Origin: Sambucus nigra
Taxonomy: Eukaryota > Streptophyta > Magnoliopsida > Dipsacales > Adoxaceae
DNA: 64,000 nucleotides
Assembly (NCBI GenBank): GCA_949130495.1
Contig: OX422207.1
Location: 367,619,868 to 367,683,867 of the forward strand
Direction of reading: 5' to 3'
Position 1 is the first letter of the stretch. Every line of letters begins with the position of its first letter. Positions 26,301 to 41,159 of this stretch are shown piece by piece. The translations under genes were made by a program, and so were the position numbers. The notes beneath the pieces were generated by a model. The model was not told where the DNA came from and ran no database searches. It was given only the letters and a program-made list of their open reading frames with translations.

Positions 26301-27126
26301 TCTCAAATCGGGAGACCCACGACTGCGGGGTTAGTTCCTACGAGTTACCTTGGTCCCGTGAGAGGTGTTGGTGCCACCCAAGGGGCCGTTCGGGGGCTAT
26401 TTCGAGTTTTAACCCTCTAACGTCATATTTTTAAGCCTAAGGTAAGAAATATACAAATTATTGTCGTATTCTCAAATCGGAAGTCCCGCGGTTGCGGGGT
26501 CGGTTCCTACGAGTTACCTTGGTCCCGTGGGAGGTTTTGGTGCCACCCATGGGGTCGTTCGGGGGCTGTTTCGAGTTTTCACCCTCTAACGCCATGTTTC
26601 TAAGCCTAAGTCTAGAAATATTCAAATTATCGTCGTACTCTCAAACCGAGAGACCCGCGGCTGCGAGGTCAGTTCCTACGAGTTACTTTGGTCCTGTGGG
26701 AGGTGTTGGTGCCACACACGGGGACGTTCGGGGGCTGTTTCAAGTTTTCACCCTCTAACGCCATGTTTTTAAGCCTAAGTCAAGAAAGATAGAAATTATC
26801 GTCGTATTCTCAAACTGAAAGTCTCGTAGCTGCGGGGTCAGATCCTACGAGTTACGTTGGTCCCGTGGGAGGTGTTGGTGCCACCCACGGGGCCGTTCGG
26901 GGGCTGTTTCGAGTTTTCACCATATAACGCCATGTTTTACTAAAGTCTACAAATATGTAAATTTCCGTCGTCTTCTTAAATCGGGAGAGTTTTACGAGTT
27001 ACATTGGTCCCGGGGGAGGTGTTGGTTCCACCCACGGGGCCGTTAGGGGGCTGTTTCAAGTTTTCACCCTCTAACGTCATGTTTTTAAGCCTAAGTCATG
27101 AAATATACAAATTATCGTCATACTCT

Positions 27127-27359
27127 CAAACTGGGAGATCCGCGACTGCTGGGTCAGTTCCTACGAGTTAGCTTGGTTCCGTGGGAGGTTTTGGTGCCAC
27201 CCACGGGGACGTTCGGGGGCTGTTTCGAGTTTTCACCCTCTAACGCCACGTTTTTAAGCCTAAGTCAATAAATATAAAAATTATTCCTGTATTCTCAAAA
27301 CGGGAGTCTCGCGACAGCGGGTTCAGTTCCTACGAGTTACGTTGGTCCCGTGGGAGGTT
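27127..27359. repeat. Likely donor of the conversion-like patch (chimeric monomer)
   Basis: Near-identical partner of 18,066-18,298. In copy B this segment fuses a left part like 10,378 with a right part like 11,090 of copy A, where four more monomers (about 675 bp) lie between. It is therefore a deletion-junction monomer. The same junction in the 18-kb patch indicates copying from here, or from an allele or sister of here. Confidence 0.75.
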
Positions 27360-30300
27360 GGTTCCACCCACGGGGCCGTTCGGGGGCTGTTTTGAGTTTT
27401 TACCCGCTCACGCCATGTTTTGCTTAAGTCTACAAATACGCAAATTACCTTCGTATTCTCTAACCGAGAGACATGTGGCTCCGGGGTCTTATGTTGGTCC
27501 CGTGGGAGGTTTTGGTGCCACCCACGGGGCCGATCGGGGGCTATTTCGAGTTTTCACCGTCTAACGTCCTGTTTTGCTTAAGTGTAGAAATATGAAAATT
27601 ACCATCGTATTCTCAAATCGGGAGTCCCGTGACTGTGAGGTCAGTTCCTACGAGTTTCCTTGGTCTAGTGGGAGGTGTTGGTGCCACCCGCGGGGACGTT
27701 CGGGGGCTGTTTTAAGTTTTCACCCTCTAACGCCATCTTTTTTAGCCTAAGTCAAGAAATATATAAATTATTATCGTATTCTCAAATCGGGAGTCCCGCT
27801 GCTGCGGGGTCAGTTCCTACGAGTTACGTTGGTCCCGTGGGAGGTGTTGGGGCCACCGACGGGGCCGTTCGGGGGCTGTTTTGAGTTTTCACCCTCTAAT
27901 GACATGTTTTGCTTAAGTCTAAAAATATGCAAATTACCATCGTATTCTCAAATCGGGAGACCCGTGGTTGCGGGGTCAGTTCCTACGAGTCACATTGGTC
28001 CCGTGGGAGGTATTGGTGCAACCCACAGGGCCGTTTGGGGGCTGTTTCGAATTTTCACCCTCTAACATCATGTTTTTAAGCCTAAGTCAAGAAATATACA
28101 AATTATTGTCGTATTCTCAAACCGGGAGTCCCGCGACCGCGGGGTCAGTTCCTGTGAGTTACCTTGGTCCCGTGGGAGGTGTTGGTGCCACCCACGGAGC
28201 CGTTCGGGGGCTGTTTCAAGTTTTCACCCTCTAACGCCATGTTTTTAACCCTAAGTCAAGAAATATACAAATTATTGTCGTACTCTCAAACCGCGAGACC
28301 CACCGCTGCGGGGTCAATTCCTACGAGTTACCTTGGTCCCGGGGGAGGTGTTGGTGCCACCTACGGGGCCGTTCGGGGGCTGTTTCGAGTTTTCACCCTC
28401 TCACGCCATGTTTTTAAGGCTAAGTCAAGAAATATGCAAATTATCATCGTATTTCAAGCCGGTAGTCCCGCAGTTGCAGGGTCTGTTCCTATGAGTTACG
28501 TTGGTCCCGTGGGAGGTGTTGGTGCCACCCACAGGGCCGTTCGGGGGCTGTTTCGAGTTTTCACCCTCTAACGCCATATTTTGCTTAGGTCTAGAAATAC
28601 GTAAATTACCGTATTCTCAAACCGAGAGACCCGTGGCTGCGGGGTTAGTTCCTACGAGTTACGTTGGTCCCGTGGGAGGTGTTGGTGCCACCCACGAGGT
28701 CGTATGGGGGCTGTTTCAAAGTTTCACCCTCTATCATAATGTTTTTAATCCTAAGTCAAGATATATACAAATTATTGTCATATTCTCAAATTGTGAGTCC
28801 CGCGGCTACAGGGTCAGTTCCTACGAGTTACCTTGGTCCCGTGGGAGGTGTTGGTGCCACCCACGTGGCCGTTCGGGGGCTGTTTCGAGTTTTCACCCTC
28901 TAACGTCATGTTTTTAAGCGTAAGTCTAGAAATATGAAAATTACCATAGTACTCTCAAACCGGGAGACGCACGACTGCGGGGTCAGTTCCTATGAGTTAC
29001 CTTGGTCCCGTAGGAGGTGTTGGTGCGACCCAGGGGGCCGTTCAGGCGCTGTTTCGAGTTTTCACCCTCTAACTCCATGTTTTTAAGCATAAGTCTAGAA
29101 ATATACAAATTATTGTCGTACTCTCAAATCGGGAGACCCACAACTGCGGGGTCAGTTCCTACATGTTACATTGGTCCCATGGGAGGTGTTGGTGCCACCC
29201 ACGGGGCCGTTCGGAGGATGTTTCGAGTTTTCACCCTCTAACGTAATGTTTTTGAGCCTAAGTCTAGAAATATGGAAATTACCGTAGTACTCTCAAATCG
29301 GGAGTCCCGCGGCTACGGGGTCAGTTCCTACGAGTTACCTTGGTCCCGTGGGACGTTTTGGTGCCACCCACGGGGCTGTTCGGGGGCTGTTTCGATCTTT
29401 CACCCTCTAACGCCATGTTTCTAAGACTAAGTCTAGAAATATGCAAATTATCGTCGTACTCTCAAACCGGGAGACCCGTGGCTGCGGGGTCAGTTCCTAT
29501 GAGTTACATTGGTCCCTTGGGAGGTGTTGGTGCCACCCACGGGGACGTTCGGGGGCTGTTTCGAGTTTTCACCCTCTAACGTCATGTTTTTACGCCGAAG
29601 TCAAGAAATATACAAATTATTTTCGTATTCTCAAACTGGGAGTTCCGCGGCTGTGGGGTCAGTTCCTACGAGTTACGTTGGTCCCGTGGGAGGTGTTGGT
29701 GCCACCCACGGGGTCGTTCGGGGGCTGTTTCGAGTTTTCACCCTCTAATGCCATGTTTTGCTTAAGTCTAGAAATACGTAAATTAACGTCGTATTCTCAA
29801 ATCGGGGGACCCGCGGCCGCGGGGTCAGTTCCTACGAGTTACATTGGTCCCGTGGGAGGTGTTGGTACCACCCACGGGGACGTTCGGGGGCTGTTTCGAG
29901 TTTTCACCCTCTAAGGTCATGTTTTTAAGTCTGAGTCTAGAAATATTAATATAACCATAGTACTCTCAAATCGGGAGACCCGCGACTGCGGGGTCAGTTC
30001 CTACGAGTTACCTTGGTCCCGTGTGAGGTGTTGGTGCCACCCACGGGGCCATTCGGGGGCTGTTTCGAGTTTTCACCCTCTAACGTCATGTTTTTAAGCC
30101 TAAGTCAAGAAATATACAAATTATTGGCATATTCTCAAATCGGGAGTCCCGCGGCTACGGGTTCAGTTCCTACGAGTTATCTGGGTCCCGTGGGAGGTTT
30201 TGGTGCCACCCACGGGGCCGTTCGGGGGCTGTTTCGAGTTTTCACCCTCTAACGCCATGTTTTACTAAAGTCTTGAAATACGCAAATTACCACCGTATTC

Positions 30301-33300
30301 TTAAACCGGGAGACCCGCGGCAGCGGTGTCAGTTCTACAAGTTACATTGGTCCCGAGGGAGGTGTTGGTGCCACCCACAGGGCCGTTAGGGGGCTGTTTC
30401 AATTTTTCACCCTCTAACGTCATGTTTTTAAGCCTAAGTCAAGAAATATACAAATTATAGTAATACTCTCAAACTGGGGGACCCGCGGCTGCGGGGTCAG
30501 TTCCTACGACTTACCTTGGTCCAGTGGGAGGTGTTGGTGCCACCCACGGGGATGTTCGGGTGCTGTTTCGAGTTTTCACCCTCTAACGCCATGTTTTTAA
30601 GCCTAAGTCTAGAATTATGCAAATTATCGTCGTACTCTTAAATCGGGAGACCCGCGGCTGCGGGGTCACTTCCTGCAAGTTACGTTGGTCACGTGGGAGG
30701 TTTGGTGACATCCTCGGGGCCGTTCGGGGGCTGTTTCGAGTTTTCACCCTCTAACATCATGTTTATAAGTCTAAGTCTTGAAATATACAAATTACCATAG
30801 TACTCTCAAACCGGGAGACCCGCGGCTGCGGGGTCAGTTCCTACGAGTTAGGTTGGTCCCGTGGGAGGTGTTGGTGCCACCCACGGGGCCGTTAGGGGGC
30901 TGTTTCGAGTTTTCATCCTCTAACGTCATGTTTTTAAGCCTAAGTCTAGAAATATGCAAATTACTATAGTACTCTCAAACCGGGAGACCCGCGACTGCGG
31001 GGTCAGTTCCAAAGAGTTACCTTGGTCCCGTGGGAGGTGTTGGTGCCACCCACGGGGCCGTTCGGGGGCTGTTTTCAGTTTCCACCCTCTAACATCATGT
31101 TTTTAAGCCCAAGTCTAGAAATATGCAAATTACTGTAGTACTCTCAAACCGAGAGGCCCGCGGGTGCGGGGTCAGTTCCTACGAGTTACCTTGGTACCGT
31201 GGGCGGTGTTGGTGCCACCCACGGGGCCGTTCGGGGGATGTTTTGAGTTTTCACCCTCTAACATCATGTTTTAAGCCTAAGTCTAGAAATATACAAATTA
31301 TTGCCTTATTCTCAAATCAAGAGTCCCGCGGCTGCGGGGTCAGTTCCTACGAGTTACGTTGGTCCCGTGGGAGGTGTTGGTGCCACCCACGGGTCGTTCG
31401 GGGGCTGTTTCGAGTTTTCACCCTCTAACGTAATGTTTTTAAGCCTAAGTCTAGAAATATGCAAATTACTGTACTACTCTCAAATCGAGAGTCCCGCGGC
31501 TGCGGGGTCATTTCCAACGAGTTACCTTGGTCCCGTGGGAGGTTTTGGTGCCACCCACGGGGCCGTTCGGGGGCTGTTTCGAGTTTTCACCCTCTAACGC
31601 CATGTTTCTAAGCCTAAGTCTAGAAATATGCAAATTATCATAGTGCTCTCAAATCGGGAGACCCGCGGCTGCGGGGTCAGTTCCTATGAGTTACATTGGT
31701 CCCGTGGGAGGTGTTAGTGCCACCCACGGGGACGTTCGGGGGCTGTTTCGACTTTTCACCCTCTAACGCCATGTTTTTAAGCCGAAGTCAAGAAATATAC
31801 AAATTATTGTCGTATTCTCAAATTGGAAGTCCCGCGGCTGCGGGGTCAGTTCCTACGAGTTACGTTGGTCCCGTGGGAGGTGTTGGTGCAACCCACGGGG
31901 CCATTCGGGGGCTATTTTGAGTTTTCACCCTCTAACGCCATGTTTTGCTTAAGTCTAGAAATACGCAAATTAACGTCGTATTCTCAAACTGAGTAACCCG
32001 CGGCTGCGGGGTCAGTTACTATGAGTTACATTGGTGCCGTCGGTGGTTTTGGTGCCACCCACGGGGCCGTTCGGGGGCTATTTCGAGTTTTCACCCTTTA
32101 ACGTCATGTTTTTAAGCTTTAGTCTAGATATATGCATATTACCGTAGTAGTCTCAAATTGGGAGACCCGCGGCCGCGGGGTCAGTTACTACGAGTTACCT
32201 TGGTCCCGTGGGAGGTGTTGGTGCCACCCACGGGGGGTTTCGAGTTTTCACCCTTTAACGTCATGTTTTTAAGCCAAATTCAAGAAATATACAAATTATT
32301 GCCGTATTCTCAAAACGGGAGTCCTACGACTTACCTTGGTCCCGTGGGAGGTTTTGGTGCCACCCACGGGACCGTTCGGGGGATGTTTCGAGTTTTCACC
32401 CTCTAACGTCATGTTTCTAAGCCTAAGTCTAGAAATATGAAAATTATCATCGTACCCTCAAATCGAGAGACCCGTGGCTGTGGGGTCAGTTCCTACGAGT
32501 TAAATTGGTGCTGTGGGAGGTGTTGCTGCCACCCACGGGGACGTTTGGGGGCTGTTTTGAGTTTTCACCCTCTAATGCCATGTTTTTAAGCCTAAGTCAA
32601 GAAATATGGAAATTATCATCGTATTCTGAAACTGGGAGACCCGGGGCTGCGGGGTCAGTTCCTACGAGTTACCTTGGTCCCGTGGGAGGTGTTGGTGCCA
32701 CCTACGGGACCGTTCGGGGGATGTTTCGAGTTTTCACCCTCTAACGTCATGTTTCTAAGCCTAAGTCTAGAAATATGAAAATTACCATCGTACCCTCAAA
32801 TCGAGAGACCCGCGGCTGTGGGGTCAGTTCCTACGAGTTAAATTGGTGCTGTGGGAGGTGTTGGTGCCACCCACGGGGCCGTTTGGGGGCTGTTTCGAGT
32901 TTTCACCCTCTAACATCATGTTTTTAGGCCTAAGTCTAGAAATATGCAAATTATCATCGTACTCTTAAACCGGGAGACCCACGGCTGCGAGGTCAGTTCC
33001 TGCAAGTTACGTTGGTCCCGTGGGAAGTGTTGGTGACACCCTCGGGTCCGTGCGGGGGCTGTTTCGTGTTTTCAGCCTCGAACATCATGTTTATAAGCTT
33101 AAGTTTAGAAATATGCAAATTACCATAGTACTCTCAAACCGGGAGACCCGCGGATGCGGGGTAAGTTCCTACGAGTTACCTTTGTCCCGTGGGAGGTGTT
33201 GGCGCCACCCACGGGGCCGTTTGGGGGCTGTTTCGAGTTTTCACCCTCTAACATCATGTTTTTAAGCCTAAGTCTAGAAATATGCAAATTATTGTAGTAC

Positions 33301-36300
33301 TCTCAAACCGAGAGACCCGCGGGTGCGGGGTCAGTTCCTACGAGTTACCTTGGTACCGTGGGCGGTGTTGGTGCCACCCACGGGGCCGTTCGGGGGCTGT
33401 TTTGAGTATTCACCCTCTAACATCATGTTTTAAGCCTAAGTCAAGATATATACAAATTATTGTCGTATTCCCAAATCGGGAGTCCCGTGGCTGCGGGGTC
33501 AGTTCCTACGACTTACCCTGGTCCCATGGGAGGTGTTGGTGCCACCCACGGGGCCGTTCGGGGGCTGTTTCGAGTTTTCACCCTCTAACGCCATGTTTTT
33601 AAGCCTAAGTCAAGAAATATACAAATTATTGCTGTATTCTCAAACCGGGAGTCCCGCGGCTACGAGGTCAGTTCCTACGAGTTACGTTGGTCCCGTGGGA
33701 GGGGTTGGTGCCACCCACGGGAACGTTCGAGGGTTGTTTCGAGTTTTCACCCTCTAATGCCATGTTTTTCTTAAGACTAGAAATATGCAAATTACCATCG
33801 TATTCTCAAAATCGAGAGACTCGAAGTTGCGGGGTCAGTTCCTATGAGTTACATTGGTCCCGTGGGTGGTGTTGGTACCACCCACGGGCCGTTCCGGGGC
33901 TGTTTCGAGTTTTCACCCTCTAACGTCATGTTTTTAAGCCTAAGCTAAGAAATATGCAAATTATTACCGTATTCTCAAATCAGGAGTCCCGCGGCTGCGG
34001 GGTCAGTTCCTACGACTTACCTTGGTCCCATGGGAGGTATTTGTGCCACCCATGGGGCCGTTCGGGGGCTGTTTCGAGTTTTCATCCTCTAAAGCCATGT
34101 TTTTAAGCGTTAGTAAAGAAATATGGAAATCGTATTCTCAAACTGGGAGTCCCGCGGCTTCGGGGTCAATTCCTACGAGTTACGTTGGTCCCGTGGGAGG
34201 TGTTGGTGCCACCCACGGGGCCGTTCGGAGGCTGTTTCGAGTTTTCACCGTCTAACGTCATGTTTCTAAGCTTAAGTCTTGAAATATTCAAATTATTGTC
34301 CTACTCTCAAATCGAGAGACCCGCGGCTGCGGGGTCAGTTCCTACGAGTTACATGGTCCCGTCGGAGGTGTTGGTGCCACCCACGGGGATGTTCGGGGCT
34401 GTTTTGACTATTCACCCTCTACCGCCATGTTTTTAAGCCTAAGTCATGAAATATGGAAATTATCATCGTATTCTCAAACCGGGAGCCCCGCAGCTGTGGG
34501 GTCAGTTCCTAGGAGTTACGTTGGTCCCGTGGGAGGTGTTGGTGCCACCCACGGGGACGTTCGGGGGCTGTTTCGACTTTTCACCCTCTAACGCCATGTT
34601 TTGGTCATGTCTAAAAATACATGAATTACCATCGAATTCTCAAATCGGGAGACCCGCGGCTGTGGGGTCAGTTCCTACGAGTTACCTTGGTCCCATGGGA
34701 GGTGTTGGTGCCACCCACAGGGCCGTTCGGGAGCTGTTTCGAGTTTTCACCCTCTAACGTCATATTTTTAAGCCTAAGTCAAGAAATATACAAATTATCA
34801 TCGTACTCTCAAACTGGGAGGCCCGCGGCTACGAGGTCAGGTCCTACGAGTTACCTTGGTCCCGTGGGAGGTGTTGGTGCCACCCACAGGGCCGTTCGGG
34901 GGCTGTTTCGAGTTTTCACCCTCTAACGCCATGTTTTTAAGCCTAAGTCTAGAAATATGTAAATTACCGTAGTACTCTCAAACCGGGTGACCCGCGGCTA
35001 CGGGGTCAGTTCCTACGAGTTACCTTGGTCCCGTGGGAGGTATTGGTGCCACCCACGGGGCCGCTCGGGGGCTGTTTCGAGTTTTCACCCTCTAATGTCA
35101 TGTTTTTAAGCCTAAGTCTAGAAATATGCAAATTACCGTATTACTGTCAAATCGGGAGACCAACAGTTGTGGGGTCAGTTCCTAAGAGTTTTCTTGGTCC
35201 CGTGGGAGGTGTTGGTGCCACCCACGGGTCGTTCGGGGGCTGTTTCGAGTTTTCAACCTCTAACAGCATGTTTTTAAGCCTAAGTCAAGAAATATACAAA
35301 TTATCATCGTACTCTCAAACTGGGAGACCCGCGGCTGCGGGGTCAGTTCCTACGAGTTACCTTGGTCCCGTGGGAGGTGTTTGTGCCACCCACGGGGCCG
35401 TTTGGGGGCTGTTTCGAGTTTTCACCCTCTAACATCATGTTTTTAGGCCTAAGTCTAGAAATATGGAAATTATCGTCGTACTCTTAAACTGGGAGACCCG
35501 CGGCTGCGAGGTCAGTTCCTGTAAGTTACGTTGGTCCTGTGGGAAGTGTTGGTGACACCCTCGGGGCCGTACGGGGGCTGTTTCGAGTTTTCAGCCTCTA
35601 ACATCATGTTTATAAGCCTAAGGGTAGAAATATGCAAATTACCATAGTACTCTCAAACCGGTAGAGCCGCGGCTGCGAGGTCAGTTCCTACGAGTTACCT
35701 TGGTCCCGTGGGCGGTGTTGGTGCCACCCACGGGGCCGTTCGGGGGCTGTTTTGAGTTTTCACCCTCAAACATCATGTTTTTAAGCCTAAGTCAAGAAAT
35801 ATAAAAATTATTACCGTATTCTCAAATCGGGAGTTCCTCGGCTGCGGGGTCAGTTCCTACGACTTACCTTGGTCCCATGGGAGGTGTTGGTGCCACCCAT
35901 GGGGCCGTTCGGGGGCTGTTTCGAGTTTTCACCCTCTAACGCCATGTTTTTAAGCATAAGTCAAGAAATATACAAATTACTGCTATATTCTCAAACCGGG
36001 AGTCCCGCGGCTGCGAGGTCAGTTCCTACGAGTTACGTTAGTCCCGTGGGAGGTGTTGATGCCACCCACGGGGCCGTTCAGGGGTTGTTTCGAGTTTTAT
36101 CCCTCTAATGCCATGTTTTTCATATGACTAGAAATATGCAAATTACCATCATATTCTCAAACCGAGAGACCCGCGGTTGCAGGGTCAGTGCCTACGAGTT
36201 ACATTGGTCTCGTGGGAGGGGTTGGTGCCACCCACGGGGCCGCTGGGAGGCAGTTTCGAGTTTTCACCCTCTAACGTCATGTTTTGGTTATGTCTAAAAA

Positions 36301-39139
36301 TACACGAATTACCATCGAATTCTCAAATCGTGAGACCCACGACTGCGGGGTCAGTTCCTACGAGTTACATTGGTCCCGTGGGAGGTGATGGTGCCACCCA
36401 CGGGGCCGTTCGGGGGCTGTTTCGAGTTTTCACCCTCTAACGTCATATTTTTAAGCCTAAGTCAAAAAATATACAAATTATCATCGTACTCTCAAACTGG
36501 GAGGCCCGCGGCTGCGAGGTCAGTTCCTACGAGTTACCTTGGTCCCGTGGGATGTGTTGGTGCCACCCACAGGGCCGTTCGGGGGCTGTTTCGAGTTTTC
36601 ACCCTCTAACGTCATATTTTTAAGCCTAAGTCAAGAAATATATAAATTATCATCGTTCTCTCAAACTGGGAGGCCCGCGGCTGCGAGGTCAGTTCCTACG
36701 AGTTACCTTGGTCCCGTGGGAGGTGTTGGTGCCACCCACAGGGCCGTTCGGGCGCTGTTTCGAGTTTTCACCCTCTAACGCCATGTTTTTAAGCCTAAGT
36801 CTAGAAATATGTAAATTACCATAGTACTATCAAACCGGTTGACCCGCGGCTACAGGGTCAGTTCCTACGAGTTACCTTGGTCCCGTGGGAGGTGTTGGTG
36901 CCACCCACGGGGGCGTTCGGGGGCTGTTTCGAGTTTTCACCCTCTAATGTCATGTTTTTAAGCCGAAGTCTAGAAATATGCAAATTACCGTAGTACTATC
37001 AAATCGGGAGACAAACAGCTGCGGGGTCAGTTCCTACGAGTTATCTTGGTCCCGTGGGAGGTGTTGGTGCCACCCACGGGTCGTTCAGGGGCTGTTTCGA
37101 GTTTTGACCCTCTAATGTCATGTTTTTAAGCCTAAGTCAAGAAATATACAAATTATTGTCGTACTCTCAAACTGGGAGACCCGCGGCTACGGGGTCAGTT
37201 CCTACGAGTTACCTTGGTCCCGTGGGAGGTGTTGGTGCCACCCACTGGGCCGTTTGGGGGCTGTTTCGAGTTTTCACCCTCTAACATCATGTTTTTAGGC
37301 CTAAGTCTAGAAATATCCAAATTATCGTCGTACTCTTAAACCAGGAGACCCGCGACTGCGAGGTCAGTTCCTGTAAGTTACGTTGGTCCCGTGGGAAGTG
37401 TTGGTGACACCCTCAGGGCCGTACGGGGGCTGTTTCGAGTTATCAGCCTCTAACGTCATGTCTATAAGCCTAAGGGTGGAAATACGCAAATTACCATAGT
37501 ACTCTCAAACTGGGAGACCCGCGGCTGCGGGGTCAGTTCCTACGAGTTACCTTGGTCCCGTGGGAGGAGTTGGTGCCACCCACGGGCCCGTGCGGGGGCT
37601 GTTTCGAGTTTTCACCCTCTAACATCATGTTTTTAAGCCTAAGTCTAGACATTTGCAAATTACTGTAGTACTCTCAAACTGAGAGACTCGCGGGTGCAGG
37701 GTCAGTTCCTACGAGTTACATTGGTCCCGTGGGAGGTGTTGGTGCCACCCACGGGGCCGTTCGGGGGCTGTTTCGAGTTTTCACCCTCTAACGCCATGTT
37801 TTTAAGCAGAAGTCAAGAAATATACAAATTACTGTTGTATTCTCAAACCGGGAGTCCCGCGGCTGCGAGGTCAGTTCCTATGAGTTACGTTGGTCCCGTG
37901 GGAGGAGTTGGTGCCACCCACGAGGCCGTTCCGTGGTTGTTTCGAGTTTTAACCCTCTAATGCCATGTTTTCATAAGACTAGAAATATGCAAATTACCAT
38001 CGTATTCTCAAACCGAGAGACCCACGGTTGCGGGGTCAGTTCCTACGAGTTACATTGGTCCCGTGGGAGGTGTTGGTGCCACCCACGGGGCCGTTCGGGG
38101 GCAGTTTCGAGTTTTCACCCTCTAACGTCATGTTTTGGTTATGTCTAAAAAACACGAATTACCGTCGAATTCTCAAATTAGGAGACCCGCGACTGCGGGG
38201 TCAGTTCCTACGAGTTACATTGGTCCCGTGGGAGGTGATGGTGCCACCCACGGGGCCGTTCGGGGGCTGTTTCGAGTTTCCCCCCTCTAACGTCATATTT
38301 TTAAGCTTAAGTCAAGAAATATACAAATTATCGTCGTACTCTCAAACTGGTGGGCCCGCGGCTGCGAGGTCAGTTCCTGCGAGTTACCTTGGTCCCGTGG
38401 GAGGTGTTGGTGCCACCCACAGGGCCGTTCGGGGGCTGTTTCGAGTTTTCACCCTCTAACGTCATATTTTTAAGCCTAAGTCAAGAAATATACAAATTAT
38501 CATCGTACTCTCAAACTGGGAGGCCCGCGGCTGCGAGGTCAGTTCCTATGAGTTACCTTGGTTCCGTGGGAGGTGTTGGTGCCACCCACAGGGCCGTTCG
38601 GGGGCTGTTTCGAGTATTCACCCTCTAACCCCATGTTTTTAAGCCTGAGTCTAGAAATATGTAAATTACCGTAGTACTCTCAAACCGGGTGACCCGCGGC
38701 TACGGGGTCAGTTCCTACGAGTTACCTTGGTCCCGTGGGAGGTGTTGGTGCCACCCACGGGGCCGTTCAGGGGTTGTTTCGAGTTTTCACCCTCTAATGT
38801 CATGTTTTTAAGCCGAAGTCTAGAAATATGCAAATTACCGTAGTACTGTCAAATCGGGAGACCAGCAGCTGCGGGGTCAGTTCCTAAGAGTTATCTTGGT
38901 CCCGTGGGAGGTGTTGGTGCCACCCACCGGTCGTTCGGGGGCTGTTTCGAGTTTTCACCCTCTAACATCATGTTTTTAAGCCTAAGTCAAGAAATATACA
39001 AATTATCGTCGTACTCTCAAACTGGGAGACCCGCGACTACGGGGTCAGTTCCTACGAGTTACCTTGGTCCCGTGGGAGGTGTTGGTGCCACCCACGGGGC
39101 CGTTTGGGGGCTGTTTCGAGTTTTCACCCTCTAACATCA

Positions 39140-40650
39140 TGTTTTTAGGCCTAAGTCTAGAAATATGCAAATTATCATCGTACTCTTAAACCGGGAGACC
39201 CGCGGCTGCGAGGTCAGTTCCTGTAAGTTACGTTGGTCCCGTGGGAAGTGCTGGTGACACCCTCGGGGCCGTACGGGGGCTGTTTTGAGTTTTCAGCCTT
39301 AAACGTCATGTTTATAAGCCTAAGGGTGGAAATATGCAAATTACCATAGTACTCTAAAACCGGGAGACCCGCGGCTGCGGGGTCAGTTCCTATGAGTTAC
39401 CTTGGTCCCGTGGTTGGTGTTAGTGCCACCCACGGGGCCGTTCGGGGGCTGTTTCGAGTTTTCACCCTCTAACGTCATGTTATTAAGCCTAAGTCTAGAC
39501 ATTTGCAAATTACTGTAGTACTCTCAAACCGAGAGACTCGCGGGTGCGGGGTCAGTTCCTACGAGTTACATTGGTCCCGTGGGAGGTGTTGGTTCCACCC
39601 ACGGGGTCGTTCAGGGGCAGTTTCGAGTTTTCACCCTCTAACGTCATGTTTTTAAGCCTAGGTTGAGAAATATACAAATTATTGTCGTATTCTCAAATCA
39701 GGAGTCCCGCGGCTGCGGGGTCTGTTCCTAGGACTTACCTTGGTTCCATGGGAGGTATTGGTGCCACCCACGGGGCCGTTCGGGGGTTATTTCGAGTTTT
39801 CATCCTCTAACGCCATGTTTCTAAGCCTAAGTCAAGAAATATGGAAATTATCATCGTATTCTCAAATCGGGAGTCCCATGGATGCGGGGTCAATTCCTAG
39901 GAGTTACGTTGGTCCCGTGGGAGGTGTTGGTGCCACCCATGGGGCCGGTCGGGGGCTGTTTCGAGTTTTCACCGTCTAACGCCATGTTTCTAAGCTTAAG
40001 TCTAGAAATATGAAAATTATTGTCCTACTCTCAAATCGAGAGACCCACGACTGCGGGGTCAGTTACTACCAGTTACATGGTCCCGTCGGAGGTGTTGGTG
40101 CCACCCACGGGGACGTTCAGGGGCTGTTTTGACTTTTCACCCTCTAACGCCATGTTTTTAAGCCTAAGTCATGAAATATGGAAATTATCATCGTATTCTT
40201 AAACCGGGAGCCCCGCGGCTGTGGGGTTCCTACGAGTAACATTGGTCCCGTGGGAGGTGTTGGTGCCACCCACGGGGACGTTCGGGGGCTGTTTCGACTT
40301 TTACCCCTCGAACGCCAAGTTTTGGTTATGTCTAAAAATACACGAATTACCATCGAATTCTCAAATCGGGAGACCCGCGGCTGTGGGGCCAGTTCCTACG
40401 AATTACATTGGTCCCGTGGGAGGTGATGGTGCCACCCACGGGCCGTTCAGGGGCTGTTTCGAGTTTTTACCCTCCAACGTCATATTTTTAAGCCCAAGTC
40501 AAGAAATATACAAATTATCATCGTACTCTCAAACTGGGAGGCCCGCGGCTGCGAGGACACTTCCTACGAGTTACCTTGGTCCCGTGGGAGGTGTTGGCGC
40601 CACCCACAAGGCCATTCGGGGGCTGTTTCGAGTTTTAACCCTCTAACGCC
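39140..40650. repeat. Nine-monomer segment present only in copy B
   Basis: About 1,515 bp (9 monomers) separate two stretches that are adjacent in copy A (22,890 and 22,914). The inserted monomers are not unique. The module with TGAAATATGGAAATTATC and GGAGCCCCGCGGCTG at 40,170-40,220 also occurs at about 18,370, 34,446 and 42,525. The segment was probably moved from a related part of the array by unequal exchange. Confidence 0.7.
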
Positions 40651-41159
40651 ATGTTTTTAAGCCTAAGTCTAGAGATATGTAAATTACCGTAATACTCTCA
40701 AACCGAGTGACCCGCGGCTACGGGGTCAGTTACTACGAGTTACCTTGGTCCCGTGGGTGGTGTTGGTGCCACCCACGGGGCCGTTCGGGGGCTATTTCGA
40801 GTTTTCACCCTCTAATATCATGTTTTTATGCCGAAGTCTAGAAATATGCAAATTACCATAGTACTGTCAAATTGGGAGACCATCAGCTGTGGGGTTAGTT
40901 CCTAAGAGTTACCTTGGTCCCGTGGGAGGTGTTGGTGCCACCCACGGGGCCGTTCGGGGGCTGTTTCGAGTTTTCACCCTCTAACGCCATATTTTTAAGC
41001 CTAAGTCTAAAAATAATCAAATTACCATCGTAATTTCAAACCGGGAGACCCGCGGCTGCGGGGTCAGTTCTTACGAGTTACATTGGTCCCGTGGGAGGTG
41101 TTGGTGCCACCCACGGGGCCGTTCGGGGGCTGTTTCGAGTTTTCACCCTCTAACGTCAT